Source: Bombyx mori (taxonomy: Eukaryota; Arthropoda; Insecta; Lepidoptera; Bombycidae). From it: DNA of 64,000 nt. This document shows positions 20,501 through 35,500 of this stretch, piece by piece. The notes under the pieces were generated by a model that was given only the letters and a program-made list of their open reading frames with translations, made no database searches and was not told the origin of the DNA. Position 1 is the first letter of the stretch; each line of letters opens with the position of its first letter. The stretch spans positions 8,000,501 to 8,064,500 of the forward strand of contig NC_085126.1 in NCBI RefSeq assembly GCF_030269925.1. Reading direction: 5' to 3'. A program made the position numbers and the translations under genes.

Positions 20501-23500
20501 GATCCGATATGACGTGTTTTGGACGACGTGGACTATTTACGATTCGGGCTGCAGGATCGGGAATGAGCCCGAACCCTTCAAGGCAAAAGGTATGACCACT
20601 GGTGGTAGGACGTATTGTGAGTCCACAGAAGTCGGTGCTACCACCCTGCCTATTTCTGCCGTGAAGCAGTATTGCGTTTCGGTTTGAAGACTCGTTTACC
20701 GACTTCAGAAATACGTTATCCTAAGAGCTCATAACGCGCTCTACCAGTCAGCAATCTATATATTAATACGTGAACCAAAACTTTGTACCCTTTTTTACGA
20801 AAATTGCGCGAAGGGAAGAGTATGTTTCCCACATATACAGAGAACATAGAGAAGGACTGCAAAATGATAACAGTTTTTTAAATTATGCATAAAGATACAT
20901 TAAATCAATTTAAAAAAACATTACACACACTACCATGTGTTTCACACAATACGCATACACACTATTTGTTTATTGTCAAACTATTCTGATTGCTTATAGT
21001 CTGCGGTCAAATTGAGAATTGATTAAATATTTGGCGAAGTCTGTGATTATAGAAGTATAATAATAGTCTTTGAAAATAGAATCATAATAGTGTACAAAGT
21101 TATAATTTAAATTGAATATAGTCGAATTTCGACTACCGGGGGACTACTAGTAGTAAGGAATGTCGTCGACAGTAACACAGTATCGATAGCTCACTTCGTC
21201 TGCACCGAGTCGATGAGGTCGATGAGCGGGTCTGCGCCAAACTGCACCGCGTAGAACCCGAGGAAGGCTATCAGTCCCCGGATGTACTTGGTCGTCTTGG
21301 ACGAGGACAGGCGCTGGAACAGCAGCGTCATTATCTGCTTGGTGTACGGCTGCATTACAGATCTGGAAATTGTTAAACACTATTATTATCTCAATGAATA
21401 ACTATATCGATACCTAGCGACAATATAAGTTGATGACTTAGTATTATCTATGTAATTTTTTTTTTATTGCCCGTGTAGGCAGACGAGCATACGGCCCACC
21501 TGACGATGAGTGGTTGCCGTCGCCCATGGAATTCAGCAATGCTAGGGGCAGAGCCAAGCCGCTGCCTACCGTTAATGCTAATTTCAGAAGTCACAAACAA
21601 GACCAGTTGAGGTGTGTTCACGAGTGCTCACTGTTGACAATCTTTCAACATTATTACATTCAAACGAACAGCCAGCTTAAAGGTTTATTTTTTATATTAA
21701 AGTTTTTCATCTTGTTTAGTCATGCGATTCTTTCAGTAACTGACTTTTTGGCGAGAACACGAGGAGTGAAGTTTTGTGATTGTGTTTATTTTGTCTATTT
21801 AGTGTTTCTTCTGGTTTAAACGTGTAATAACGGTGGTTTATTAACTGTTTAATATCTGTGAAAGTGAACAAATGTGGGAAAATGAATCAAGGCCGCTGGA
21901 TGTAACTTCTCGGGATCCTCCGAAAAATCTCAGTAAATGGCCACCATTTTACTGAGATTATATTTCATCCCTATTATCTCATCTCATTTCATTTCATTTC
22001 ATCCCAGTTGATTAATGTCTTAAATTAATCATCTTCATTCCATTTCACTCCATATTATCATTTTTCACAAAAATAAGACTTGACTCAAAGGTCTTAGTTA
22101 CCAGGTCATAAAATCCCTTAAAAAAACCTTTCAGTAACTTACTGTCCAAACTTGTAGAGCATAGTCTGTATCAAGTAGAAGCCTTCATGGTCGTTTGTTT
22201 TCGAAGCTATCAACTTTTGAAACACTCCGAGTATCGCGTTCTGTAATACAGACAGAAATAGTCACAACAAAATTAGTTCTCTGGAAAACTTTATGACACG
22301 CCTTTAAGTCGAGAGTTGCGCTTCAAAATATGAGAGATCTCTCTTTCTTTTAAATAAGAGGCGGACGGGACTCTTCGACGTCAAAAACATAGAAGACACA
22401 ACCTCCTTGCTTTCTAATATTTTCGCGGCGGACCATCCCGGGCGGCATACTGAAGTAATTATGTCGATTTCTGCTACTAACGCCACGAAATATCTAGTAC
22501 TCTGGGAAAGACGAATCCGAAGATACTGAGAGTGAATTTATTTCTAAAAGACTAAAACGTCCATTGAAAACAAAAAAAGTCAGTTAGGCAATCCGGGCGC
22601 TTAGTAACAGAAATCGACATATCTACATCATTGTGCTACGTTTGTTTTTTTTTATTGCCCTTGTGGGCAGACGAGCATACGGCCCACCTGATGGTGAGTG
22701 GTTACCGTCGCCCATGGACTTCAGCAATGCTAGGGGCAGAGCCAAGCCGCTGCCTACCGCAGGGCACCGGTGACCTACACGGCAGTCAACTTGTTAATGT
22801 ACGGTGGGGGACGCACCAGTTTCCCGGAGTTGACGACGAGGTTGGGCGCGACGGCGACGTACGCGCACAGCAGGCGCACGAGCGGGCGCACGTTGGCGGC
22901 GCGCTCCCACAGCGCGGGCGCCACCGCGCACGGCAGCAGCGCGCTGTACGCCTCGCCCGCGCCGCCCCCCGCCCCGCCCCGCAGCTCCAGCAGCAGCGAC
23001 AGCATTTGGAACACGTACGGCATGAACTCTGCAATCGAACAGCAAGACGCAATTTAAACCCCCCGCAAATTCATAAAACCCGTGATGAACTTTCTAGTAA
23101 TATTCAAAATACATATTTTAACTTCAAGTTATTTTGGTTCAGGTAAACTTTAATAATTTTTATAGGTAAATATGTTTTAGGCCTTTTTTTAAAGCATTAT
23201 GATAACATTTTTAAATATAAAAATTGTATCCGATGAGGATTAAAAATAATTTCTGTATGTTTTTGTTTAATTAAAAATAATTGTTCATTGTATTAATAAT
23301 AAACAATTTTGTTAGCCTATCTGTATGTTTTTTATTTTATTTTATTCCATAGTTCAAATCTCGGAACTTTTTCCGGTACTTCCCATTATGGATAAAATGG
23401 CATGTCCATATTATAATATTTTGACGCAAGTATATAAAATCAATTTTCCTACTCCGACTGTGATATAGTTGTAACAAACACTCGTGTGATGAACATGTTT

Positions 23501-26500
23501 GTTTGTGTATATATTTATATGTATTTAAAAAACGTATATAGGTGCGTATATCAGTCTCCAGATCCCATACTACAGGAACCCTAGTCAGGGACCATATGAC
23601 CAAGTGTGGTTGGTCTCCTATTATTACTAAAATTACTAAAGCTTTCCATCGGTTTAGTTAACTGTACTTTAGATCGATAAAACTTAAGAGCCCAGGATGT
23701 TCGTCAATATAGTCTGACAATTTTTCTACTGATGTCCTCAAACAGTGGCAAACATCATCGGCGACTAAGTATGGATCATAGGGTATACGTACAGTGTACA
23801 TTTTGTTATGTATATAAAATAAATATAATTTTAAGTTGAAATAAATTATCACCGTGTGAGAATTGTGTTTAATGAAATTATTTATATGAAGTATTAAAAC
23901 TCACCCTGTATATCGTTCTGCAATATTTCTTGGAATATCGGGAACAGGGCGTCCTCGAAGGCAGCTATGGCGTTTGGATTCGATTTCGTCACCAACCTGA
24001 AAAATAAAGCCGCATTTCATTATTTCTTATTCATTATTTATTTATTCCTTATTTCTTATTTTATATTATTTCTTCATATCGTCTTATCGCATTAAAACTA
24101 TATAATCTAAAATCTTACTAATTTTAAGTGTTTTAAAGGTTTAACCTGTAATATTTTTTTTATAAATATTTTTTATTAATTATTTAATATTTAAAAAAAA
24201 AAAGAAATAAATTTAATAAGTCGTCGTGGCCTAAAGGATAAGACGTCCGGTGCATTCGTTGTTGCGATGCACCGGTGTTCGAATCTCAGGCGGGTACCAA
24301 TTTTTCGAATGAAATACGTACTTAACAAATGTTCACGATTGACTTCCACGGTGAAGGAATAACATCGTGTAATAAAAATCAAACCCGCAAAATTATAATT
24401 TGCGTAATCACTGGTGGTAGGACCTATTGTGAGTCCGCACGGGTAGGTACCACCGCCCTGCCTATTTCTGCCGTGAAGCAGTAATGCGTTTCGGTTTGAA
24501 GGGTGGGGTAGCCGTTGTAACTATACTGAGACCTTTAGAACTTATATCTCAAGGTGGGTGGCGCATTTACGTTGTAGATGTCTATGGGCTCCAGTAACCA
24601 CTTAACACCAGGTGGGCTGTGAGCTCGTCCACCCATCTAAGCAATAAAAAAAAAAAAAAAAAAAAAAAATAATAAAAATAAAGTAAACTTCTTACGCGCG
24701 TACATAAGTACATTTACATTATCTATATTTTAAATTAAGATAAAATTATGTATTAATTTTGTTAGTAGCGGTCAAAACATAGGTAAACTAAAAAAAAAAA
24801 ACACACTCTACTACGCTCTTTTGATTGTATTCATGAGAAAAATACTGGTGATACCAAATGTTTACACATATTAACTCAATTTCGAATATTTTTGAAAATT
24901 GTACACTTTTAATGCGAAAAGGCTATATTATGATGTATATTATCGTCTTCGATTTTCACGACTCGTAAAAGTTATTACTACTTTTACGATTTAATCTTTT
25001 GCATTTTTTTATTGTCATTATATTATTTCCGACGTTTTAAATACTTTAGTTTTATTTATTTAATATATTTTGTACACACAGCTGTTAGAAAAAAAACACG
25101 ACAATAAGGATACAGAGTACAAGGGCACTACTTATTTCATGTTGAAATCTCTTCCACTAGGCCCGCAAAAGGAAAGAAGAATTAGGGACACAAACCTAGT
25201 GCATACAGTAAACATTACATATAATAATATATACATATTACAAGATACAAAACAATATATATACATACAAATACATACACACACACACATATATATATAT
25301 ATATACATACACACATATACCTACTTTATATTATAATACATTATACAAATATATATCGACGCTTGAAAGGCAAACATGACTAAGCGACAATAGCTGTTTT
25401 TTACATAAATGATAGGCAATAACCATTTATTTATTTATTTATTTATGTACAAACAGAAAACAAGACATAGTACAGAGTAATAGGAAAAATATGTACAAAG
25501 GCACTGCTTATTTCTTTAAGAAATCTCTTCCAGCAGACCTGCGAGAGGATAATGAGGATAATAACAAAAAGTGATGAGTGTGTGTAGAACAAATAACACA
25601 TAACTAAAATAACAAATACAACATGAGAATTATAGTAATGCACATACACATAGCAAATATTATAAGTAACACAGTAACACTCGTATATACGAAGAGTATA
25701 GAACCATTATCATTCGAAGAGTATAGAACCATATTCGACGCGCAAAAAAAAATATATTTCTACGTCTATTAAAATCATTTCAATCCTACAGCTACTAGCT
25801 AGATTCGTTAAAATAGATTTTTTTTTCAGGTATTTCAACTTTAAATTAGTCTACTGTAAAGCTCACGCATTGTCGCTTAGTCACGTTTGCCTTTCGAGCG
25901 TCTATATATACTTTTATTTAAGATGGTAAGGATAAATAGTGCTCTTTAACAGATTTCTTGAACGCTGCTATGGTTTTGCACGCATAACCGTTGAGAAATA
26001 ATATCGAAGGGTATTCGACTATATAGTATAAGCGACATTACGGTTAATACTCGACATTTACATTTGTAATTAAAGGTCCGTTTTATTTGGTATCAGGTAT
26101 CAACAATTCGATGTTTTTAATTGAACTTCAATTAAGTTTACCCACCTGATGTTACGTGGTTACCGGAGCCCAGACGTCTACAACGTAAATGCCGCCACCC
26201 ACCTTGAGATATAAGTTCTAAAGTCTCAGTATAGTTACAACGGCAGCCCCACCCTTCAAACCGAAACGCATTACTGCTTCACGGCAGAAATAGGCAGGGT
26301 GGTGGTACCTACCCGTGCGGACTCACAACAAGTCCAACCACCAGTAATTACGCAAATTATAATTTTGCGGGTTTTTTATTACACGATGTTATTCCTTCAT
26401 CGTGGAAGTCAATCTTGTTAAGTACGTATTTTATCAGAAAAACTGGTACCCTCCTGGGGGATTCGAACACCGGTGCATTGCTAGATACGAATGCACCGGA

Positions 26501-29500
26501 CGCCTTATCCTTTAGGCCACAACGACTATCAATATTGTTTTCTAACATTGACAAAGAACAACACTTACGACACAGCCAGAGACAGTGTCTCGAATAGGTA
26601 GTGGTTGAAATGAGGTTTGCAAGGATTCTTGGCGACCACGGACAGCATCCTGGCGAGTTTCGGCAGCGCCTCGCCGAGGTACGGCAGAGCCTCCTCTTGC
26701 AGGCACGCCAGGGTCCTTAATATAGCTGGAAAATCAAAGAACGAATTTTAAAGGAATCTGTATACGCACGAAAAAATTATTATACTTATATGGCTGTAAT
26801 GTTTACCAACTCAGGCATTCGTTAAATTGATTCATTTATAATTCACTTTTTTTGTTTTGTTGCGTGACCAGCGTACTTAGTGCGAGTTTCTTAACGTTCT
26901 CGATAGCGTAAAAGTTAATCCAATTTTGTATGCAGTTGGAACAGCGCCCCTAGCGGCAAACCTGACGACGTTGCTAACACGAGCCCTAGCAAGAGCCGTA
27001 CTTTGCAGAATCTACCACCGGATCGGAAACGCGACCCACTGAGAAGATCCGGCGAGAAACTCAGTGGGCTGTGTCTGAGAGTTAATTTACTCGTCGAGCC
27101 CTGTCGTGCTTGAGGTACCTAAAAGCACCGTTAGTGGATCGGGAGGATCCGAAATGACGTCTTTTGGGCGACGTCGACTGCTTTCCATTCGGTCCGCAGG
27201 ATCGGGAATGCCTAAGATGTAGTGTGGGTTGGCCATTGAAGTGGACTACTGAAGTTCGCAGGAATTTTCTAGATAATAGCTGCGTTGAACCGATCATCGA
27301 CTGATGGTGATGACGATGTGTCCGATTCGCACCCTTCATGACGTATTCGTTGTGCTGCTCGGGCGTGCAGTGGTCGGGCAGCGCGGCGAACAGCGCGGCG
27401 AGCAGCGCGGCGGCGTGCGGGGCCAGCTCGGCGCGCCGCACCATGCCGCCCGCCACCAGCTTCTCCGCGCAGCACGCCGCGTACGTGCACACCACGCCCG
27501 CGCCGCGGATGTGCTCCACCTGCGATATTCAATCTCATTTATATATTTATTTATTACTGAGATGGGGAAGTCTGAAAGTGGGGAGTGCTCTGAGGAATTG
27601 TTTGAGATGATCCCCTCATCTCATTTTTATCATCGCACCTCCGGCCCTTGGAGCAGAGTTCATCCATATTAACTGGAACCGCTGCTTTCGTCGACAGTGC
27701 GTTTCCAGAGGTCTTTTTTGCCACGTACCATCTGGCTATGGAATGAGCTCTCCTCCACTGTTTCTCGAGCGCTATGACATGTCCTTCTTCAAAAGAGGCT
27801 TGTGGAGAGTATTAAGCGGTAAGCAGCGACTTGGCTCTGCCCCTGGCATTGCTGAAGTCCATGGGCGACGGTAACCACTCACCATCAGGTGGACCGTATG
27901 CTCATCTGCCTATAAGGGCAATAAAAAAAATGCGGCACCTGTGACAGAGAAGCTGAGAAGTGCACGTTTGGGATGGTATGGACATGTGATGAGACGAAAT
28001 GAAAATGAGGTTGGTAAGAGAATGTTAACTGTGAATGTGGAAGGAAATAGAGGAAAAGGTAGACCTAAGAAGAAATAGATTGATTGCGTGAACGACGATA
28101 TGGGAAAGGGGAGTGAGCGAAGAAATGGTATATGATAGAAGAGTATGGAAGGAGAAAAGGAGAAGGGCAGGATAATGATGGTGAAATGGATGGCCGAGCT
28201 CACGGCTTGAAATAAGAGTTCTAAGTCGCAGTTTTACAGTACAACGGCAACCACTCTTCAAATCGAAAAGCATTACTGCTTCACGACAGAAATAGGCAGG
28301 AGACTCACAAAACGCCCTACCACCAGTAAGACACCGGTCGATTCTTAAATCAATTGTTACTTAAGATCACGAGCCAGCGAACACACTGGCGTATTTATAA
28401 TAATATAGCAGATGTTCAGTCACATCATTTACTGAAAACAAACTCAAGCTATTATTATTAATGTAAGTGTTAAATTATATTTATGGGAATTTTTATTATA
28501 ACACGCTTATAATATTAGTATAGATTCACCAGCAATGGGAAAGCGGTCAGCAGTAGCTCGTTGGGCAGAAGCGACCTGAACGTCATCAGGAACTTGATGG
28601 CGTCCGCCTTCAGAACCGGCAGCTCGTTCACTGAAACAATCCATCCAATTCACTTTTTTACAAAAGTTATACGTGCTAATTAGACACCTCCGTACAGGTC
28701 GATACGTAATACTGCGCTAGTAGTCGATATTCCGATGCTCGGTACTTAACACGCACAATAGAAAGTCGATCTATCGACGGTTCGCGCTCAAAGATCGTGA
28801 GCTTTTTTTATTTATTGCTGAGATGGTTGGACGATCTCACAGCCCACCTGGTGTTTAGTGGTTACTGGAGCCCATAGACATCCACAACGTAAATGCGCCA
28901 CCCACCTTGAGATATAAGTTCTAAGGTCTCAGTATAGTTACAGGCTGCCCCACCCTTCAGACCGAAACGCATTACTGTTTCACGACTAAAATAAGCAGAG
29001 TGGTTGTACATGTTCGTGCGGACTCACAAGAGGTTCTACCAGCAGTAATAAAGCGTTTTTAAGTTATTGCAAAGCTTTTATCGCGGGCTTTGAGCGCGGC
29101 GACTGAATCAAGAAATTCTGTAACGAAAATAAAATCTAACACTCCCCACTCGGCCTACCATGTAGCTTGCGTTTAACACATTCACACGTTGCGCTTGTGT
29201 AGTGTTTGTGAATAAGCGCGCGGGGTGATGTCGCACTGCATGCGCATCATGAAATTCTGCCCATCTCTCTCTCGCGCGGTCTAGCTTACGAGTGTGAAGG
29301 GGACAGTTGATGTTTTGCTTTGTTAATGTTTATAAATATAGAGTGGTCTTATTTTATTATTGTTTTAATATTAAATTATAATTATTTTCTAATTATAATT
29401 GCATAAGTTGATAAATAATACAAGATTAAGTTAGTAGTTAAGTGGATGTAGTGTCTCACGGTTGGGCCGCTGCAGCTCGGGCAGCGCGTGGTTGGCGGCG

Positions 29501-32500
29501 AACTGTCCCAGGTCCACGAGCGGGGAGGCGCGCGTCACGCCGGCCGCCAGCGTGGCGCCGCGCGACGCCAGTGACGTCACCAGGTACACGGCCGCGTCCT
29601 TGCCGCGCCACTCCGCGCCGCCAGACGCGCTGTACTTCTCCAGCATCAGCTGCGACACACGCGGGGTACGTTACGTAACGAGAACCTGAATCGCGCTAAT
29701 GACATTTACAAGATAAGCTTGTATATATATTTTATATAGAATACTAAGTTATTTTAAAGCAAACTCACGTCACAGCCGGAGTCCCGCAAGGCTCCGCCCT
29801 CTCCCCGTTACTATTTAGTTTGTATATCAACGATATACCCCGGTCTCCGGAGACCCATCTGGCGCTCTTCGCCGATGACACCGCCATCTACTACTCGTGT
29901 AGGAAGAGGGCGTTGCTTCATCGACGACTTCAGACCGCAGCTACCACCATGGGACAGTGGTTCCGGAAGTGGCGCATCGACATCAACCCCACGAAAAGCA
30001 CAGCGGTGCTCTTCAAAAGGGGTCGCCCTCCGAACACCACGCTGAGCATCCCCCTTCCGACTAGGCGCGTCAATACCCCCGCCCCCGCCGTTCGCCCAAT
30101 CACGATGTTCGACCAGCCCATACCGTGGGCCCCGAAGGTCAAATATTTAGGCGTCACCCTCGACAGTAGGATGACATTCCGCCCCCACATCAAGACGGTA
30201 CGCGACCGTGCCGCCTTCATTCTAGGACGTCTCTACCCGATGATATGTAGGCGAAGTAAAATGTCCCTTAGAAATAAGGTGACACTCTACAAAACTTGCA
30301 TACGCCCCGTCATGACCTATGCAAGTGTAGTGTTCGCTCACGCGGCCCGCATACACTTAAAATCATTCCAAGTCATTCAATCCCGTTTTTGCAGGATAGC
30401 CGTCGGAGCCCCGTGGTTCGTCAGGAACGTCGACCTCCATGACGACCTGGACTTAGAGTCCACCAGTAAGTATATGCAGTCGGCGTCAATGCGCCACTTC
30501 GATAAAGCGGCACGACACGAGAACCCTCTCATCGTGGCCGCCGGTAACTACATTCCCGATCCTGCGGACAGAATGGAAAGCAGTCGACGTCGCCCAAAAC
30601 ACGTCATCTCGGATCCTCCCGATCCACTAACGGTGCTTCTAGGTACTTCAAGCACCGGTCACCGTTCTCGTCGAACCCGTCGCTTGCGACGAAGGGCTCG
30701 ACGAGTAAATTAACTCCCAGACACAGCCCACTGAGTTTCTCGCCGGATCTTTTCAGTGGGTCGCGTTTCCGATCCGGTGGTAGATTCTGCGAAGTACGGC
30801 TCTTGGTAGGGCTCGTGTTAGCAACTTCAGGTTTGAGCCCCGTGAGCTCACCTACTAGTTAAGGCTACGCTGATATAGCCTCTCAAGGCTCTCAGCTTAG
30901 GAAGGAAAAAATATATTTTTAAAAGTATATCTCCTGAATATGCAAATAAAATTCGAAAATATCAATTTTAACTATTTTAACTATTTATTAATATGTGTAT
31001 TTCATTCGTTTTTATTGTTGTTGTTGCAGTTATTGTTGTTATTCGAAGCTCAGATAATGATTGGTCGGTCTAATGCTGGTGGTAATCGTTTAAGACGACC
31101 AAGCGATTAAACAGAGTGGACAATAGCGTCCTCACTAGATACCAGCAAACTCGATGTCCCACTTATGGTACTAGAAAAAACTGTAAGCCCACACGTGTGG
31201 ACATCGTCATTCTTGCCCATTTCTACTCCAGAGACGCGAAGCTTTGAAGCGCGAGAGGACACCGTGCAGAGAACCGACCTGGACGTATTGCCCGAAGATG
31301 TTCATCATTTTGTCTTCGAAGTGCTGGGAGAGGGACTTGACCAGGTCGCAGGCCGCCCGCCGCCGCGTGTCCACGTCCGAGCCCTCGATGTCGCGTCTCA
31401 CGTATTCGTCGGGGTTATCTTCAAAAATCTCCATGTCTGATTCTGAAATGAAGCAACCAATAATTGGACCGTTTATTTTGAAAGTGGTGTAAGTCCATTT
31501 TTGAGAAAAATGAGCTATCACGTAATTCATGCTTAATTTAATGTAATTTTTTTATATATAACTAGTCCGTGTTTAATTTCTCAAAAAAATCCCATGTTTT
31601 GTACAACTTAAAATCGGTCAGTAAATGAAATTGCATAATCATCTATTATGAAAGTGGTGTAAGTCCAATTGACAGAGGTAGGTCGCATAGCCAGACCTCA
31701 TATGACTTGCCTGTATTTTTAAATCAACAAATATAGTAACCTTAAATTTTCTCGAAACAAAAGAAAATGGACTTACACCACTTTCAAAATAAACGGTCCA
31801 ATTAATGACTCCACTCTTTGGCAAAGTTACAAACATAAAATCTGTTGCTTGTGTGGTAGCATAGGGTATCGTAGGGGGTGACTGTGGTAAATATTTACAC
31901 ATACTATATCAGTGGTCGTTCACGCTTTTCTGGTCGGGGGCCACATAGGACAATGTGTATCACTGCAGGCCACACATTTTTGGACTGTTTAGTTGACCAC
32001 CAGTCATTTGACATATTTAATATTATATTAATAATATTATTGTATTTAATGATTACCAGATGAATGAATTGAATATTTGGCAAAAAACAATATTCACCAA
32101 TCACTTATGTCAATTTTCTTGCTGGAATAAATGAAAGTGACAGATTTAATTAGCTTTAAAGTGTTTTTATTGGGAATTGAACCCAATATATTATTATTAG
32201 GATAAATTGTTACCAGGCGTCAGTGTTTGTTTGTTTTTAGGGCATTAATAGGAAGATATCGCAGCAACCCAGCCAATGACAAATGTCAGGTCACTCACTG
32301 ACTGTCTGACCTTTATTAACGCATTCTACGTCCTACGTACTTATGCTGAACTCACCTCTAAACTCCATGTTGGGGATGACGACTTTCTCGCAAATACTGC
32401 TCAACGTTGACGGATCCTCGAAGAGACCCTTGTAGCAATTCTTCTCGGCAACTTTCGCCAGGAACATAAGGGCGTTCGAAACCAGCTGTCGAAAACGTAC

Positions 32501-35500
32501 AGGTATATAAATAAATATCTTATACATATAATAATAATAAATAAATACCTTCTATGTCAAGATGGGTGGCGTATTTACGTCGTAGATGTCTATGGGCTCC
32601 AGAAACCACTTAACACCACTATGGGTGAAACTATGGATAGGTCGGTTTTGCATCAAAATTCATTATATTTTAAATAAATTCCAATATACGTCATATAAGC
32701 TTCAATATAAAAAAAAATGTGGGAAAATTGTTTGTGCTGATGGCCTCAATTATACATCAAGTACTTTATCGTATCGATTCCAGTGCTGTAATGTTTGACA
32801 CAGGATGCTTCGCCTATCCGATTCACTAACACGTTGTTGAGATTGTTTACTGGAAAGCTCAAGTTGTTTGATGTCACAACTAAAATAGTCATCCACTAGA
32901 ATAAAAAAAATTTTTGGAGTTTACTCCTTAAGAATCGATTTACATATATAGGCCCGGGGTATGAAAATTATGGGGACCAAAATCGTACTAGCATGTCACA
33001 CGAAATGCGTTATGCGCCTGATTGGCTCCTGATTGCGTGATGCGTGCGCGCGCCAATCAGGAGCCAACGCGCGGCTGCGTTATCGCAGGTGACGCCGGGC
33101 TGCTGCGCCGGCAGTCCGCCACAAAGCCTCGTACTGATCGCGCGTTTCTCTCATTATTGTATTTTCATATATTTGTTAGTCGTTTGTTTTGTGTCTCGTT
33201 AATTTGTTAATAATCTGTAGTGTATCGTGTTGTCGTAATATAGAACTATTTCTCGTATTGTTTCGTTTAATTTTTTATATCCAGTAAACTCCAGTCGTGC
33301 GTCGGAGCGGACACACACACTTTTTTTTTTTGTTTAGATGGGTGAACGAGGTCACAGCCCACCTGGTTTTAAGTGGTTACTGGAGCCCATAGACATCTAC
33401 GACGTAAATGCGCCACCCACCTTGAGATACAAGTTTTAAGGTCCCAAGTATAGTTACAACGGCTGCCCCACCCTTCAAACCGAAACCCATTACTGCTTCA
33501 CGGCAAAAATAGACTGGGTGGCGGCACCTACTCGTGCGGACTCACAAGAGGTCCTACGAGCAGTAAATTAATAATACATAGTTACCATATCGTATTTAGC
33601 TTTCTGCGTTGTGGCGAGGAGTATGTTCCACACAGCCGTCACGAAGCCGCTTGAATAAGGCAAAAACTCCTCCTCGTACTTCAGTGCGTATAACGAAACG
33701 CATTCGCATATCTCCGTGCGGAGTCTCTCCATTAGTCCAGGGTTGTCGTCGTCTCCCTTAAAAGAAATATATAAAAAAACAAGTAATTTTTTATTTAAAT
33801 AAAATAGCTGACCCGGCATACTTCGTACTGCCTCAATCGCCAAATAAAAGACCTAAACTTTTGTATAAATTAAACTTAAAACAAACCAAAAGGAATCCGT
33901 CTGACGGGGGACACGTCAAAGGAAAAACAAAATTGTTATTTTTATTTAATACTGAGCATTTTCATATTTATCTACCTTTTAAACTTTCTCTGGGCTTCCA
34001 CAAATAATTCAAGACCAAAATTAGCCAAATCGGTCCAGCCGTTCTCGAGTTTTAGCGAGACTAACGAACAGCAATTCAATTTTATATAAATAGATAGAAG
34101 ATAGATAAATAACTTAAAAATAGTACATCGTGCACCAAGGGAGAAAAGTAGGACATTTCGCACGCCTTCGGCTCGGGTGGCAAACACGCGGGATGAGATG
34201 TCCTACTTTTTTCCCGCGGTGCACATACTATTTTTTCTCCTATCAGGCCGAAAGTTCGTGGGGTACTGAGCCGGGGCCCAGGGGGAAGCCCTGGCGGGTG
34301 TAGGCGCCCCCCCTTACTCACAAAAAAACAATTTAACTGTTTTTTTGGTTTTAAATAAACTACTACTAATTGAATAAGAACTGTCTGATGGACTCATCAT
34401 TGCCTTGTCTTGCATTTTATTGCCTTTTGTTTATTTCACTTTTACACTTAACACAATATTGCAGATTACCCGAGCACAACAATGGCGGAGAATTTTAGGT
34501 GCGTGAGAGCAGACGTAGACACTAACGCGCATGCGCACTTGTCAGTACCCAGGGAGGAAAAGTTACACTTTCTTCCCTGTACAGAAGGGCGAAAACCGAG
34601 CTTTCAGCGTACGTAGGAGAAAAATTCTTTTTGTTCAATATGTTTAAAATTGTTCTATAACACGAAAATCGTGAAAATCGTTTCAAAATCACTTATCTTT
34701 TTTTACAGAACAAGTAAGCAGAGAAATTGACAGAGGCAGACAACAACTGTATTTCTTTACTCTTCTCAATGAACTTACATCATCAACATTCGGAACATCC
34801 ACTTGCAGTAGTCTCAGCAGATTTGGCATCCAAATGGGCATGTTGTCTTCAAAGAACTCCGGCAGATCCTGGTAGTTAAGTGAATAGAACACTTTGCAGA
34901 TGAGGACGAGGGACCCATAGATTACACGCAGGGCCTGGACGTCCGATGCATGCTTCTGAGTTAGTTCTATCGTAGCCTGGAAAATATATTGCATTTATTA
35001 CTTCTATCAATTTTTTTCCTAATTAATAGTAACCCGACAGTTTGGTACAAAATGGGGATTTCGTGTATATTTCCTACTTATCATTTAAAGTTACTATGTA
35101 CATATATTTATTTTTATACATAGGTTATAAATAGAAAATTTACTGGTGGTAGGATCTTTACTGGTGGTAGGACCTTACTGGCGGTAGGACCTTTACTGGT
35201 GGTAGGGCCTCTTGTGAGTCCGCGCGGGTAGGTACCACCGCCCTGCCTATTTATGCCGTGAAGCAGTAATGCGTTCGGTCTGAAGGGTAGGGCAGCCGTT
35301 GTAACTACATATACTGAGATCTTAGAACTTATATCTCAAGGTGGGTGGCGCATTTACGTTGTAGATGTCTATGGGCTCCAGTAAACACTTAATACAAGGT
35401 GGGCTGTGAGCTCGTCCACCCATCTAAGCAATAAAAAAAAAAACAACATGTGAGTCTATTTACTAAATCTTTTCCATAAAACTGATAAGCTAAATATGAG

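Noticed and set aside
24217..24295. tRNA gene-like A and B boxes
   Set aside because: Part of a SINE head: no cloverleaf with a clean acceptor stem, and the same sequence recurs in other SINE copies (18330-18405, 41340-41430).
25262..25322. Possible origin or structured RNA in the AC/AT-rich stretch
   Set aside because: A simple microsatellite.
27304..27672. Plus-strand ORFs over CSE1L exon 11 (also 22770-23057, 29442-29678, 17580-17801)
   Set aside because: Antisense shadows of GC-rich CSE1L exons. The minus frame matches exportin-2 with proper splice sites.
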